From positions 1 through 64,000 of the forward strand of contig CAKTXZ010000008.1 of assembly GCA_934632155.1 (NCBI GenBank): a stretch of DNA of 64,000 bases. The letters are read 5' to 3'. Origin of the DNA: an uncultured Clostridia bacterium. Lineage in GTDB: Bacteria; Bacillota; Clostridia; Christensenellales; Aristaeellaceae. Shown here one piece after another: positions 24,664 through 33,756 of this stretch. The position numbers and the translations under genes were made by a program. The notes below the pieces were generated by a model. It was given only the letters and a program-made list of their open reading frames with translations. It was not told where the DNA came from and made no database searches. Within the stretch, counting starts at the first letter, position 1; the number at the start of each line of letters is the position of its first letter.

Positions 24664-26169
24664 TTGTTGAAAAAGCGGATGCTGTGTCTGCTTCTGACCG
24701 TGGTGCTGGGCATGACGCTTTGCGCGGCGGCGGAGGAAGCGACGGAAAAGACCTACGTAATGGCCGGTTATGATGCGACGCAATACCGCGACTGGGATAC
24801 GAACCTTTTCTTCCAGCGGATGGAGGAAAAAACGGGCGTGCATTTCGGTTATCGTCAGTATACCGACGCGTCGGAATGGGCGCGGGCGAAGGCGAATATG
24901 AAGGCGGGCGGCGAATTGCCGGACGTGCTGTTCAAGGCCGCGCTGACGGCGTCCGAATGCATGGAAATGCTGGACAGCGGCGCGTTGATTGACCTGAAGC
25001 CGTATCTGCAGGAGAACTGCCCGAACCTGTGGGCGCTGCTTTCGGAGAATCCGGAATATCTTGCGGCGATTACGCTGCCGGACGGCCGTATTGCGGCGCT
25101 GCCCTATATCACCACGCTGCCGCTGGAAAACTATATCTGGATCAATAAGGCGTGGCTGGATACGCTGCATCTGGATATGCCGACCACGGCGGACGAGCTG
25201 GTGAAGGTGCTGACCGCATTCCGTGACCGCGACCCGAACCGGAACGGCCGGAAGGACGAGATTCCGCTGGGCTTCATGGGCCCGTTCGATCTAAAGTTTC
25301 TGGCGCACGCCTTCGGCCTGATCGCCAATGATTACAACGTGTTCGTGCAGGACGGTCAGGCGCGCTTCATGCCGCTGGAGGAAAACTACCGCCTCTTTGT
25401 AACGTGGTGCCGCGATTTGTATCAGGCGGGGCTGCTGGACAAAAACGGCTTTACCATCAGCAGCATGATGCGGCAGGTGACGGACAGCAAGGCTACGCCG
25501 ACCTACGGGGCGATTCTTGCGCCGGTCGCGGCGGATGTTTTCCGCGTGGACTGGGCGTCCGATTATGTGATTCTCGAGCCGCTGACCTATGACGGCAAGC
25601 AGATTTACCGCCAATTCTCCGGCCCCGTGCTGCGCGGAACCTTTGCCGTGACAAGCGCGTGCGACGATCCGGCCGCGATGCTCCGCTGGGTGGATACGCT
25701 CTATTCCCAGGAGGGCGCGGTGCTTTCCTCCATCGGTCAGGAAAACACGGATTACGTGGTGGACGGCGACGGAACATGGCGCTTGACAGAAGCCGCCTCA
25801 AGTGATAGCCTTTTTAAGGCGACGACGCTGATTGACGGCGGCGCGACGGCGCCCGGCATGCTGGCGGACGCGTTCCAGCGCCGCTACAGCGGCAGCAAGG
25901 AATTGCTCTCCACGCTGGAAAGTCAGGACGCCGTGAAGCGCGTCGCCGTTCGGCCCTTCCCCTATTACAGCCTGACGCAGGCGCAGAAGGATGAAATTAC
26001 GCCGCTTCAGAACGCCATTGGCGAATACGTGGATATGCAGCTTGCCCGGTGGGTGCTGGGCGAGGAGGAAATCTCGGACGAGAGCTTTGCCTCGTTTAAG
26101 CGTACGCTGGATGAACTGGGTCTGCCGGCCTTCCTGAGCTTTTGGCAGGATGTGCTGAACAACCTTTGA
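24664..26169 (+). CDS. Extracellular solute-binding protein, orphan, LplA-like
   Basis: A 501-residue secreted binding protein of the large LplA/YtcQ-like family of sugar ABC importers. A signal peptide is visible (KKRMLCLLLTVVLGMTLCAAA-EE); the cysteine does not fit a lipobox. Family-like features include the repeated Asp/Asn-rich DRDPNRNGRKDEIPLGF motif (calcium-loop-like), PDGRIAALPY and MPTTADELVKVLTAF. I chose TTG 24664 because AAGGAGG lies 8 bases upstream. An in-frame ATG at 24643 would sit almost at the predicted transcript start. No permease or ATPase gene is adjacent. The galactokinase gene follows after 14 bases, hinting at a galactose-containing ligand (inference). Confidence 0.82.
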   Translation: MLKKRMLCLLLTVVLGMTLCAAAEEATEKTYVMAGYDATQYRDWDTNLFFQRMEEKTGVHFGYRQYTDASEWARAKANMKAGGELPDVLFKAALTASECMEMLDSGALIDLKPYLQENCPNLWALLSENPEYLAAITLPDGRIAALPYITTLPLENYIWINKAWLDTLHLDMPTTADELVKVLTAFRDRDPNRNGRKDEIPLGFMGPFDLKFLAHAFGLIANDYNVFVQDGQARFMPLEENYRLFVTWCRDLYQAGLLDKNGFTISSMMRQVTDSKATPTYGAILAPVAADVFRVDWASDYVILEPLTYDGKQIYRQFSGPVLRGTFAVTSACDDPAAMLRWVDTLYSQEGAVLSSIGQENTDYVVDGDGTWRLTEAASSDSLFKATTLIDGGATAPGMLADAFQRRYSGSKELLSTLESQDAVKRVAVRPFPYYSLTQAQKDEITPLQNAIGEYVDMQLARWVLGEEEISDESFASFKRTLDELGLPAFLSFWQDVLNNL

Positions 26170-26183
26170 GGAGGAGAAACACA

Positions 26184-27476
26184 ATGGATAGCTATGCTCA
26201 GATGCTTGCCCGCCTGAAGAAGTCTTCCGCCATGGAGCGCTTTGCGCATCTCTACGGCCACCGTGAGGGCGAGCTGGCCCGGCAGCTGACCCGCTATTCC
26301 CGGCTGGTCAAGGCGCATGAGGATTTGTTTCACGCGGGCAATCGGCCGCTTTATCTGGTCAGCGCGCCGGGACGAACGGAAATTGCCGGCAACCATACCG
26401 ACCATAACAACGGCTGCGTGCTGGCTGCGGCGGTGAATCTGGACTGTATCGCGTGCGTTTCTCCGCGGGACGATCAGGTCGTCCGCATTCAGAGTCAGGG
26501 CTTCCCGCCCATTGAGCTTTCGCTTGACGAGCTGGATAAGCGCGACGAGGAGACGGGCACGTCGGCTGCGCTGGTGCGCGGCGTGGCGGCCAAGATGAAG
26601 GAGCATGGCTTCAAGATGGGCGGCTTTGACGCGGCGATCACCTCCGACGTGATCGGCGGCAGCGGGCTGTCCTCCTCCGCGGCGTACGAGGTTTTGATCT
26701 GCGCGATTTTTGACGCGCTTTATAACGGCTTTACGATGGATGCGACATTGCGCGCGCAAATTTCTCAGTATGCCGAGAACGCTTACTTCGGCAAGCCCTC
26801 CGGCCTGATGGATCAAATGGCCTCCAGCACCGGCGGTCTGGTGACGATCGATTTTAAGGGCGAGCCCGAGGTGCAGCATCTGTCCTTCGCCTTTAACGAG
26901 GCGGGCTATACGCTGGTCGTGGTGAATACCGGCTCCAGCCATGATAATCTGACGGATGAATACGCCGCGATTCGCACTGAAATGCAGGATGTGGCGGGCA
27001 TGTTTGGCGAAAAGGTGCTGCGCCGCATCCGCCCCGAGCAGCTGTGGCAGAACATCGCGGTGGTGCGCGATAAGCTGGGCGAACGCGCTGTGCTGCGCGC
27101 AATGCATTTCTTTGAAGAAAACGAACGCGTGCGGCAGCAGGTGCACGCCATTCGCATGAACGATCTGGGCGCGATGTTTGAAAGCGTGATCGCCTCTGGC
27201 GAGAGCAGCTATATGCTTTTACAGAATATCTATCCCGCCGGCATTCATCAGCCGCTGGCGCTGGCGCTGGCGATTGCTTCGCACATGCTGCGCGGAAAGG
27301 GCGCGTGGCGCGTGCATGGCGGCGGCTTTGCCGGCACGACGCTGAATTTTGTTCCCAACGACATGGTGGCGGATTTTGTGAAGAAGATGGAATCCGTTTT
27401 CGGCGCGCATGCCTGCTTTATGCTGGATGTGCGGCCCGAGGGCGCGGCGTTGGTCTTCTCCACGGAAGAGCAGTAA
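26184..27476 (+). CDS. galK: Galactokinase
   Basis: A 430-residue GHMP kinase that phosphorylates galactose at C1 in the Leloir pathway. Motifs are the galactokinase signature APGRTEIAGNHTDHNNG (about residues 60-76), the ATP-binding loop IGGSGLSSSAAYEV and the C-terminal GGGFAGTTLNFVP. It is slightly longer than the usual 385-400 residues, with an N-terminal helical extension. The ATG at 26184 follows GAGGAGGAGAAAC. It is probably co-transcribed with the upstream binding protein and ends in a clear terminator. galT and galE are not in this window. Confidence 0.94.
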   Translation: MDSYAQMLARLKKSSAMERFAHLYGHREGELARQLTRYSRLVKAHEDLFHAGNRPLYLVSAPGRTEIAGNHTDHNNGCVLAAAVNLDCIACVSPRDDQVVRIQSQGFPPIELSLDELDKRDEETGTSAALVRGVAAKMKEHGFKMGGFDAAITSDVIGGSGLSSSAAYEVLICAIFDALYNGFTMDATLRAQISQYAENAYFGKPSGLMDQMASSTGGLVTIDFKGEPEVQHLSFAFNEAGYTLVVVNTGSSHDNLTDEYAAIRTEMQDVAGMFGEKVLRRIRPEQLWQNIAVVRDKLGERAVLRAMHFFEENERVRQQVHAIRMNDLGAMFESVIASGESSYMLLQNIYPAGIHQPLALALAIASHMLRGKGAWRVHGGGFAGTTLNFVPNDMVADFVKKMESVFGAHACFMLDVRPEGAALVFSTEEQ

Positions 27477-27490
27477 CCATACGCAGCCTG

Positions 27491-27529
27491 AATCCATCTG
27501 CTTCGCCTGCGCGGGGCGGATGGATTTTT
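27491..27529 (+). terminator. Rho-independent terminator of galK
   Basis: AATCCATCTGC (27491-27501) pairs with GCGGATGGATT (27516-27526, one mismatch), followed by TTTTT-type bases. Confidence 0.75.
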
Positions 27530-27628
27530 GCGTAACGCTGTTTTGCAGCGCCTTTACGCGCGATTTTGCGAAGCAAAAATGCTTCGCATATCGCCGTATA
27601 TCAGATAAAACGAGGATCGGGAGGAAGC

Positions 27629-28312
27629 ATGAGCGGTTTGCTGGGCGCGGCGGCGGGGCTGCTGATGATCGTGACGGCGCTGGCGCTGTTGCTTGCGTTT
27701 TGCGTGCGCGAGGGGCTGTGCACGCGCGCTTTTGCGCGGCGAAACGCGGCGGTTTGCGGCTATACAATCGCCTGCGGCGCGCTGTACTGGCTTGCCGCTG
27801 CGCTGATTCATACGGCCCTTTACGGCGCGGTGGATTTTCAGGCGCTAAGCGACATTTTCAGGACGCGGCGCGTGCGTGCGGTGCTGGAGGCGCTGCCGAG
27901 CCCGGGACAGTACGCCCTGGGCGCGGCGGATAAGGCGTTTGCGTGGCTGGCGCACGCGGCCGGCAAGGCGCTGTTCTCGGCGTATGCATCTGCGGGCGTG
28001 GCGCTGTGCTTTGCGATGACGTGCGCCGCCAATTGCCTGTTGGCCGCGCGCGCCGACAGGATACTGCCCGATGGCGGCGGCAAGGCAGCGGTTTCGCTGG
28101 CGCTGGCGCTGCCGGGCGCGGTGTTTCTGTTCCTGCCCGGCTGGCCGCCGCTGGCGTATCTGCTGGGCGCGGCGCTGCTTTATATTCTGACGGCGCGGTG
28201 CGGCCGAATCGGGAAGGCGCTGTCGCCGGCAGTGTGGCAGCTGGCGCTTACCCTGAGCGGTCTGCTTTCGGCGGCGGTGGTTTACGCTGCTGCGACGGGC
28301 GTCTGGGCGTGA
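27629..28312 (+). CDS. Unrecognised polytopic membrane protein
   Basis: A 227-residue hydrophobic protein with about five or six predicted membrane helices (for example GAAAGLLMIVTALALLLAF and ALALPGAVFLFLPGWPPLAYLLG). I do not recognise the family. The ATG at 27629 follows CGGGAGGAAG. It lies 16 bases upstream of a PIG-V-like glycosyltransferase gene and is probably co-transcribed with it, so a role in the same glycolipid or glycan pathway is possible. Very high GC and Ala/Leu content match the neighbours. Confidence 0.7.
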   Translation: MSGLLGAAAGLLMIVTALALLLAFCVREGLCTRAFARRNAAVCGYTIACGALYWLAAALIHTALYGAVDFQALSDIFRTRRVRAVLEALPSPGQYALGAADKAFAWLAHAAGKALFSAYASAGVALCFAMTCAANCLLAARADRILPDGGGKAAVSLALALPGAVFLFLPGWPPLAYLLGAALLYILTARCGRIGKALSPAVWQLALTLSGLLSAAVVYAAATGVWA

Positions 28313-28328
28313 GGAGGATCATTAAGAA

Positions 28329-29441
28329 ATGCAAATCAGAAAACGCCTTGCCGCCTGGCTGACCGTTGCGCTCACGGCGCTGCTTTTGCAATATCTGATG
28401 CTGGCGCTCGGCCAGCTTTTATCCGGCGGGCTGACGCTGCAAACGCTTTGGCAGGCTATGGTCAACCGCTGGACGACGGCGGGGGATTCGCCGCGCTATC
28501 TGGATATTGCGCAAAACGGTTATGTCCGCACGGGTGAAAACGCGATCAATCTGGTGTTTTATCCGCTGTATCCGCTGCTGATTCGCGGCTTCTCCTGGCT
28601 GACAGGGAGCTTGGCCGTGTCGGGGGTTATCATTTCTCAGGTCTGCTTTGCGGCTTCGTGCGTCGTGCTCTATGAGCTGATGCTGCTCGAGCGCTGCGAA
28701 AGGGCGGAGGCGTGGCTGGCGGTGCTGCTGCTGAACCTGTATCCCTTTTCGGCGTTTGTTATGGGCGTGTTCAGCGAAGGTTTATTTTTGCTGTTGACGA
28801 TGCTGTGCATGCTGCTGCTGCGCAAAAAGCGCTTTGCCGCGGCGGGCGCGGTTGGCTTTTTGGCCGCACTGACGCGCGTGCAGGGCATGCTGCTGTTTTT
28901 CCCCGCGCTGTACGAGGCCTACGCCTGCGTGCGCGCGAAGGAGCGCCGTGTGCGGGATACGCTGCCAATGCTGTTGATTCCGCTGGGCTTTGTTGTGTAT
29001 TTGGGAATCAACTGGGCGCTGCATGGCGACTGCCTGAAATTTCTGGCCTTTGAGGCGAACGAGCCGTGGTATCAGACCACGCAGTGGGTTGGCCGCAACA
29101 TAAGCACGCAGTATGATCTGGCGGTGCAGTATCCCGGACTGAGCATGATTATTTATGCGCCGCAGATCGCGCTGTATTTTGCGGCGGGCGCGCTGATTCT
29201 GGGGGGCGTCCTTCGCGGCGAACGCCTCAGCTATTCCCTCTACGCGCTGGCGTATCTGGGCTTTACCTATCTTTCCGGCTGGATGATTAGCGGCGGGCGG
29301 TACATGATGGCCTGCTTTCCGCTGTTTATGCAGCTTGCGCGGGTTCGCGAGGGCTTTCGCCGCAATGCGCTGCTCATGCTGTTCGTTCTGCTCGGCGTAG
29401 CGTATCACACGCTGTATTACGCAGGCTTCGCCATCATGTGA
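28329..29441 (+). CDS. PIG-V/GT-C-like membrane mannosyltransferase
   Basis: A 370-residue multi-pass membrane protein with the look of the PIG-V-like GT-C glycosyltransferases. An early acidic motif GDSPRYLDIAQNGY follows the first helix. The AINLVFYPLYPLLIRGF segment resembles the bacterial PIG-V-like family, and FSEGLFLLLTMLCMLLLRK and ALTRVQGMLLFFPALYE follow. Such enzymes use polyprenyl-phosphate sugars outside the membrane. Substrate is unknown. The ATG follows GAGGAGGATCATTAAGAA. Confidence 0.72.
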   Translation: MQIRKRLAAWLTVALTALLLQYLMLALGQLLSGGLTLQTLWQAMVNRWTTAGDSPRYLDIAQNGYVRTGENAINLVFYPLYPLLIRGFSWLTGSLAVSGVIISQVCFAASCVVLYELMLLERCERAEAWLAVLLLNLYPFSAFVMGVFSEGLFLLLTMLCMLLLRKKRFAAAGAVGFLAALTRVQGMLLFFPALYEAYACVRAKERRVRDTLPMLLIPLGFVVYLGINWALHGDCLKFLAFEANEPWYQTTQWVGRNISTQYDLAVQYPGLSMIIYAPQIALYFAAGALILGGVLRGERLSYSLYALAYLGFTYLSGWMISGGRYMMACFPLFMQLARVREGFRRNALLMLFVLLGVAYHTLYYAGFAIM

Positions 29442-29500
29442 CGCGCCTTGACGCGCGTCCTTGCCGGGATCATGCTGAGCCTGTAAGGAGATGAAAACGT

Positions 29501-29941
29501 ATGCTATCCAATTCTGCGGCGGAAACGCGGGCAATCGGCGAACGTATCGCCGCGCGGCTGCGTTCCGGGGACGTGGTGCTGCTTCAGGGCGATCTGGGCG
29601 CGGGAAAGAGTGAGCTTGCCCGCGGCATCGCGCGCGGTCTGGGCGTGTCCGGCCCAGTTCCCAGCCCGTCCTTTACCATCCTCAACGCATACGACGAGGG
29701 GCGCGTGCCGCTGTATCATTTCGACTGGTATCGTATTGAGGACGCGCGCGAGATTATTGAGATGGGCATGGACGAGCAGATAGGCGGCGACGGCGTGGCG
29801 GTGATCGAATGGTTCGAGCGCGCGCCGGAATGCCTGCCGCAGCGCGCGCTGCGCATTGATATTTGCCCGCTGGATGCGGAAAAACGGGAAATTATTCTTA
29901 CGCCGCTGGGCGGCTTTCCGAAATGGGAGGATATGCGATGA
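29501..29941 (+). CDS. tsaE: TsaE, tRNA threonylcarbamoyladenosine biosynthesis ATPase
   Basis: A 146-residue P-loop protein needed for t6A modification of ANN-decoding tRNAs. It has Walker A LQGDLGAGKSELARGIARGLG, the VPSPSFTILNAYDEGRVPLYHFDWYRI segment typical of the family and a C-terminal VIEWFERAPECLP. The ATG at 29501 follows AAGGAGATG. It overlaps tsaB by ATGA. Confidence 0.96.
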   Translation: MLSNSAAETRAIGERIAARLRSGDVVLLQGDLGAGKSELARGIARGLGVSGPVPSPSFTILNAYDEGRVPLYHFDWYRIEDAREIIEMGMDEQIGGDGVAVIEWFERAPECLPQRALRIDICPLDAEKREIILTPLGGFPKWEDMR

Positions 29942-30639
29942 CGACGCTGCTTTTGATTGATACCTCCGGCCCGGTGGCGGGCGTGGCGCTGATGAAGGAT
30001 GGCGAGGTCTGCTATGAGGCGATGGCGGTCAATGCGTTCACGCATTCGCAGTCCATTCTGCCTATGGCGGAGGAGGCTTACGCGCGCACGGGGCTTTCAA
30101 TTGATGAGACGGATTATTTCGCCGCGACGGTCGGCCCGGGCTCGTTTACGGGCGTGCGCATCGGCGTGAGCACGGTCAAGGCGTTGGCGCACGCGCAGGG
30201 GAAGCCCTGCATTGCCGTGGACGCGCTGGAGAGCATGGCGGCGGGCGTCGCGCCCTTTGACGGGGTGATCTGCCCCATTCAGGATGCGCGCGCGGGGCAG
30301 GTATACGGCGCGGTTTTTGAGGGAAAAACGCTTGCAAGGCTTGCGGAGGATGAGCCGTTGAAGCTGGAGGATTACGTGCAGAGGGCCGCCGCCTTTGGCA
30401 GGCCGATGCTCTTCCTTGGCGACGGAATGCCCGTTCATCGTGAAGCAATCGCCAGTTTGCTGGGTGAGGAAGCATTCTTTGCGCCGGCGCATTTATGCTA
30501 TCTGCGCCCGGCTGCCGCGGCGTATCTGGCATGGAATTGCCGCGAGGCGGCGGTGGATTATCTTTCGCTGCAGCCGCTTTACCTGCGCGCGCCGCAGGCT
30601 GAGCGGCAGCGGAACCTGAAGGTGCAGGGCCATGTGTGA
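29938..30639 (+). CDS. tsaB: TsaB, t6A biosynthesis scaffold protein
   Basis: A 233-residue ASKHA-fold protein that pairs with TsaD in t6A synthesis. Recognisable segments are LLLIDTSGPVAGVALMKDG at the N-terminus, HSQSILPMAEEA and the family hallmark AATVGPGSFTGVRIGVSTVKALAHAQGKPC. The start at 29938 overlaps the tsaE stop (ATGA). Its end overlaps the rimI start by 8 bases, so the three genes are translationally coupled. Confidence 0.96.
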   Translation: MTTLLLIDTSGPVAGVALMKDGEVCYEAMAVNAFTHSQSILPMAEEAYARTGLSIDETDYFAATVGPGSFTGVRIGVSTVKALAHAQGKPCIAVDALESMAAGVAPFDGVICPIQDARAGQVYGAVFEGKTLARLAEDEPLKLEDYVQRAAAFGRPMLFLGDGMPVHREAIASLLGEEAFFAPAHLCYLRPAAAAYLAWNCREAAVDYLSLQPLYLRAPQAERQRNLKVQGHV

Positions 30640-31129
30640 CGCCGTGACGATTCGCCGTATGACGCTGCAGGACGTGTCGGCTGTGCATGCAATCGAGCAG
30701 GCGGCGTTTCCCAAGCCGTGGACGGCGCAGGATTTTGAGCGCGAAATGACGCAGAACCGCTGTGCGCGGTATCTGCTGGCGGAGGAAAACGGCCGCGTGA
30801 TCGCCTTTGCCGGGGCGTGGATTGTGCTGGACGAGGCGCACATTACCAACATCGCCGTGGCGGCCGACGCGCGCGGACGGGGCGTTGGTAAGCGCCTGAC
30901 GCAGGCGCTGCTGCAGTACGCGGCGAATCTGGGCGTGGTTTACGCTACGCTGGAGGTGCGGCGCAGCAATGTCGTAGCGCAGGGGATGTATCGGGCGCTG
31001 GGGTTCGTATATGTCGGCGTGCGCAAGCGCTATTATGAGGATAACGGCGAGGACGCGCTGATTTTCTGCTGCGAGCATCTGCCGCCGTCCGATCCCGATT
31101 TTGAGGAAGCGGAGACGGTCGCGGAGTAG
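30632..31129 (+). CDS. rimI: RimI-type ribosomal-protein N-acetyltransferase
   Basis: A 165-residue GNAT acetyltransferase. RimI motifs are visible: TLQDVSAVHAIEQAAFPKPWTAQDFEREM at the N-terminus, HITNIAVAADARGRGVGKRLTQALLQYA (acetyl-CoA loop RGRGVG) and LEVRRSNVVAQGMYRALGFVYVGVRKRYY. It acetylates protein N-termini. It sits in the usual tsaE-tsaB-rimI order; tsaD, often the next gene, is not here. Confidence 0.95.
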   Translation: MCDAVTIRRMTLQDVSAVHAIEQAAFPKPWTAQDFEREMTQNRCARYLLAEENGRVIAFAGAWIVLDEAHITNIAVAADARGRGVGKRLTQALLQYAANLGVVYATLEVRRSNVVAQGMYRALGFVYVGVRKRYYEDNGEDALIFCCEHLPPSDPDFEEAETVAE

Positions 31130-31236
31130 CGCGGCGTATCTTAAAAGCGCTCCATAAGGGGCAAAGCAATGACGGGCGGATGATTCCCTGCGCCGGTGGG
31201 GAAAGCATTCGCCCGATTTTTGCTGCGATACAAATA

Positions 31237-31265
31237 TTGACATGGAAATTTATGACGTGTATAAT
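31237..31265 (+). promoter_or_regulatory. Perfect consensus sigma-A promoter
   Basis: TTGACA (31237-31242), exactly 17 bases, TATAAT (31260-31265). This matches the housekeeping consensus at all 12 positions. It drives the gene at 31319. Confidence 0.85.
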
Positions 31266-31318
31266 CATGAATGAAAACGCGCCGCGCGTTCCGTGCGGCC
31301 GATAAAGGAGTGAAGGAT

Positions 31319-33094
31319 ATGAAGCGACGGGGAAAGGGGCGCGTGGTGATACTGGCACTGCTGCTGGCGGTGTTGGCGTTGGCGGCGGCCATTGCGCTGC
31401 TTTGCGGCGTAAGCACGACAGGAAAGGGCGAAACATACGACGCTGCATTCGTGGAAGACAGGCTGCGCCTTGAGCCTTGCAAGGAGGGCGAGGAATTGGA
31501 GGATATCGTCAGCGTTTCACCGCGAGGAACGTATATCTTGGCAATCGGGAAAAAGTGGATTAAGGACGCGCGGTATCAGGCGTTGATGGCGCAATTGAAC
31601 GAGAATGACGCCGCCGAGGCGGCGGATTCCGCCATGCTGTATGTGGAGAATACAAAAACCGGCGATGTGACGCTGGCCCTGCCGGAGGGAATGGGGCAGT
31701 CCGGGGACAAGCGGCTTGCCAGATTTGGCACAGCGATTATGCAGGGGTCGGCTTCCCTTCTGAACTATGACGTGATATGGTCGCCGGACGAACGGTATGC
31801 AGCGATTACAAAGTTTACTACCGCCCTCAACGATGGTGCAGATCTGATGTGTCTGGATGCAAAGATAACAGAGTTTGAAACCGTGCCGTGCATGATGATT
31901 CGCAATTTGGTAAAATGGAGCGGCGATTATATTGGCGCACGAGATTACGGAATGGCCTATAACGCATGCTTTTCTCCGGATGGAGAGACGCTTTTCTACT
32001 CGACAGTAGAGGCAGACACGGAGCGGAATCGTACCTACGCGCTGATGGCGTATGAGCTAACCTCCGGTAAGCGCAGCCGCGTGATCGATACCCGCTGGGA
32101 AGACCAAAACGGCTGGAATTATCATATGGTGACGCGCGACCTTGGCGTAACAAACGCAGGCACGGTGGCGCAAGTATATCAATCGCAAGGCCGGTATGGC
32201 GTTCGCTACCTGTTCAATGACGGTCGGGTGGAAACTACGGCGTATACTACGCTGCCGATACAGCGTTTGCTGGTTTCGCCTGTTTCGGGCTATGGCGTTA
32301 TTCTGTATCGCGTTGACAAGAACGATGGCGCTGATTGGTATAGCGGAATGAGTGTGATTCGCCCGGACGCCGGAATCATGGGAGACGAGCAGGTGCTGCT
32401 GCTTAATGATCAGAAGCAACTGGACGGCTATGCGCTTTCGAAGGCCGAGAAGCTGATTGAGGGGGACGATGCGGCGTATAATCACCAGAACATAATTGCC
32501 GGAGCGCTGTCGCCGGACGGGCGGTATGCGTTGCTACTGACGGCAAGCGGCGGTGAATATGGCCTGCTGATGGTGGAATTGTCCTCGGGAAAATGGAAAA
32601 CGGTATCGACGCCCTTGACGCAGGATGAATGGAAGAATGCGATATATGTCGGCAGCTATGCTAAAAGCAAAGGATTGATTTGGAGCGCGGATAATCGCGT
32701 CTACCTGCGCTGCAAAGCGGTTGATGGTCGAACGGTCTATAGCTGCTACAGCTTTGCAGGCGTTGGGAAGCCCTCAGGCGAGAATGTCCTTTCGAAGGTC
32801 GACAGCCGCGGGCTGGGCGCGCGAATCCAGCAGCGCAGGATCGACGAACTGACGGGCACATGGTATTTTGTCAACGACCCGGACGATACGATCACCTTCC
32901 ATTCGGACGGCACGTATACCAGCGAATCCAACGGGCTTGGAAGCTGGACGTTTTCAGGCACGTACAGCATCGAGGGCAATCAGCTGACGCTGACGACGAC
33001 GTATTACGGAAGCACGACTAAGAGCACGTATACCTACGAAATCAACGGCGACGAGATGCGCTATGGCAACGATACGATGCGCAGGCAGAAATAA
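31319..33094 (+). CDS. Membrane-anchored beta-propeller-like protein with C-terminal lipocalin-like domain
   Basis: A 591-residue protein. A basic start and one transmembrane helix (about residues 9-32) are followed by an extracytoplasmic region with repeated propeller-blade signatures: SVSPRGTYILAIGKK, IWSPDERYAAITK, CFSPDGETLFYS and GALSPDGRYALLLTAS. These resemble TolB/WD40-type blades. The last 65 residues (LTGTWYFVNDPDDTITFHSDGTYTSESNG onward) look like a small beta-barrel domain of the DUF5640/lipocalin-like kind. The ATG at 31319 follows AAAGGAGTGAAGG. Base composition seems lower in GC than the flanking genes, especially 31600-32700, which could mark transfer. Function unknown; the perfect promoter suggests high expression. 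Confidence 0.7.
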   Translation: MKRRGKGRVVILALLLAVLALAAAIALLCGVSTTGKGETYDAAFVEDRLRLEPCKEGEELEDIVSVSPRGTYILAIGKKWIKDARYQALMAQLNENDAAEAADSAMLYVENTKTGDVTLALPEGMGQSGDKRLARFGTAIMQGSASLLNYDVIWSPDERYAAITKFTTALNDGADLMCLDAKITEFETVPCMMIRNLVKWSGDYIGARDYGMAYNACFSPDGETLFYSTVEADTERNRTYALMAYELTSGKRSRVIDTRWEDQNGWNYHMVTRDLGVTNAGTVAQVYQSQGRYGVRYLFNDGRVETTAYTTLPIQRLLVSPVSGYGVILYRVDKNDGADWYSGMSVIRPDAGIMGDEQVLLLNDQKQLDGYALSKAEKLIEGDDAAYNHQNIIAGALSPDGRYALLLTASGGEYGLLMVELSSGKWKTVSTPLTQDEWKNAIYVGSYAKSKGLIWSADNRVYLRCKAVDGRTVYSCYSFAGVGKPSGENVLSKVDSRGLGARIQQRRIDELTGTWYFVNDPDDTITFHSDGTYTSESNGLGSWTFSGTYSIEGNQLTLTTTYYGSTTKSTYTYEINGDEMRYGNDTMRRQK

Positions 33095-33251
33095 TTGCGC
33101 CACGCCGATGCGGGAGGCGAAGGGCTGCTGCGCAGTGCACGGTCTGTAACAGTGCAAAAAGGGGCCGTAAAAAAACACATTTTCAGCGGCGAGGAAGCCG
33201 GAACTACGGCAAGAAGTATGCTGTGGTAAAAGATTGTGTCAAAACGCCAAA
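33095..33251. other. Non-coding spacer after the propeller gene
   Basis: No supported gene. Short open frames here have no ribosome site and run into the repeat element. Confidence 0.4.
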
Positions 33252-33332
33252 AGTCAGGAAACACAAGGATTTTCCTGACTTTTTTGTGCTCTGGAAAGCT
33301 TGCTTCGGCAACTTTCCGGCAACTTTTTTTCT
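33252..33332 (-). repeat. Dispersed 80-bp terminator-bearing repeat, copy 2
   Basis: The reverse complement of this stretch aligns with 12878-12957. It contains the hairpin AAAAGTCAGGAAA (33253-33265) against TTTTCCTGACTTTTTT (about 33271-33286), then the CTTTCCAGAG/GTTGCCG segments. It probably terminates the propeller-gene transcript. Confidence 0.7.
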
Positions 33333-33439
33333 GCATTAATCTGTCCAAAATGGAACGGAATCAGGAAAAGCAATGGTTTCACGCAGTTTCATAGCGATGC
33401 TTTCTTTTGCCGACAAGGACGCAAGTAGACCGCCTGCTT

Positions 33440-33632
33440 TTGTCCGGCTCATACAGCCTTCATGGAGGGGGAGCGAAACGACCGGCCTGCCAGCGGCAGG
33501 AGCGGCCTTTAGGCCGCAGGGAGTTGAACGAGTCAACCGAAGCATGCGGCGGAAGCGGCAGCGAATCGCCGCGTCGATGGAGGTTGCGAAAGGGGGAACC
33601 GCTCTTTGGCTTATACAAAGAGCGATTCCCCC
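33440..33632. other. Hairpin-rich non-coding region, possible structured RNA
   Basis: Several small perfect stems follow one another: CTGCC/GGCAG, GCGGCCT/AGGCCGC and GTTGA/TCAAC. A large stem follows, GGGGGAA-x-CGCTCTTTG (33592-33608) with CAAAGAGCG-x-TTCCCCC (33616-33632). On the minus strand the large stem is followed by CTTTC and could terminate glpK transcription. Open frames across it have no ribosome site. The orientation of any RNA is unknown. Confidence 0.4.
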
Positions 33633-33756
33633 GCAAATATTTTGCTTTATTTTCATAGTTTCTTTTATGCGCGCCCGGAGGGCGGAAAAAGCTGCGCGGC
33701 GTTACTGCCAATCAATTTATCACTTTTGCAGCGATTTGGGCGTTGAAAATGCAGGG

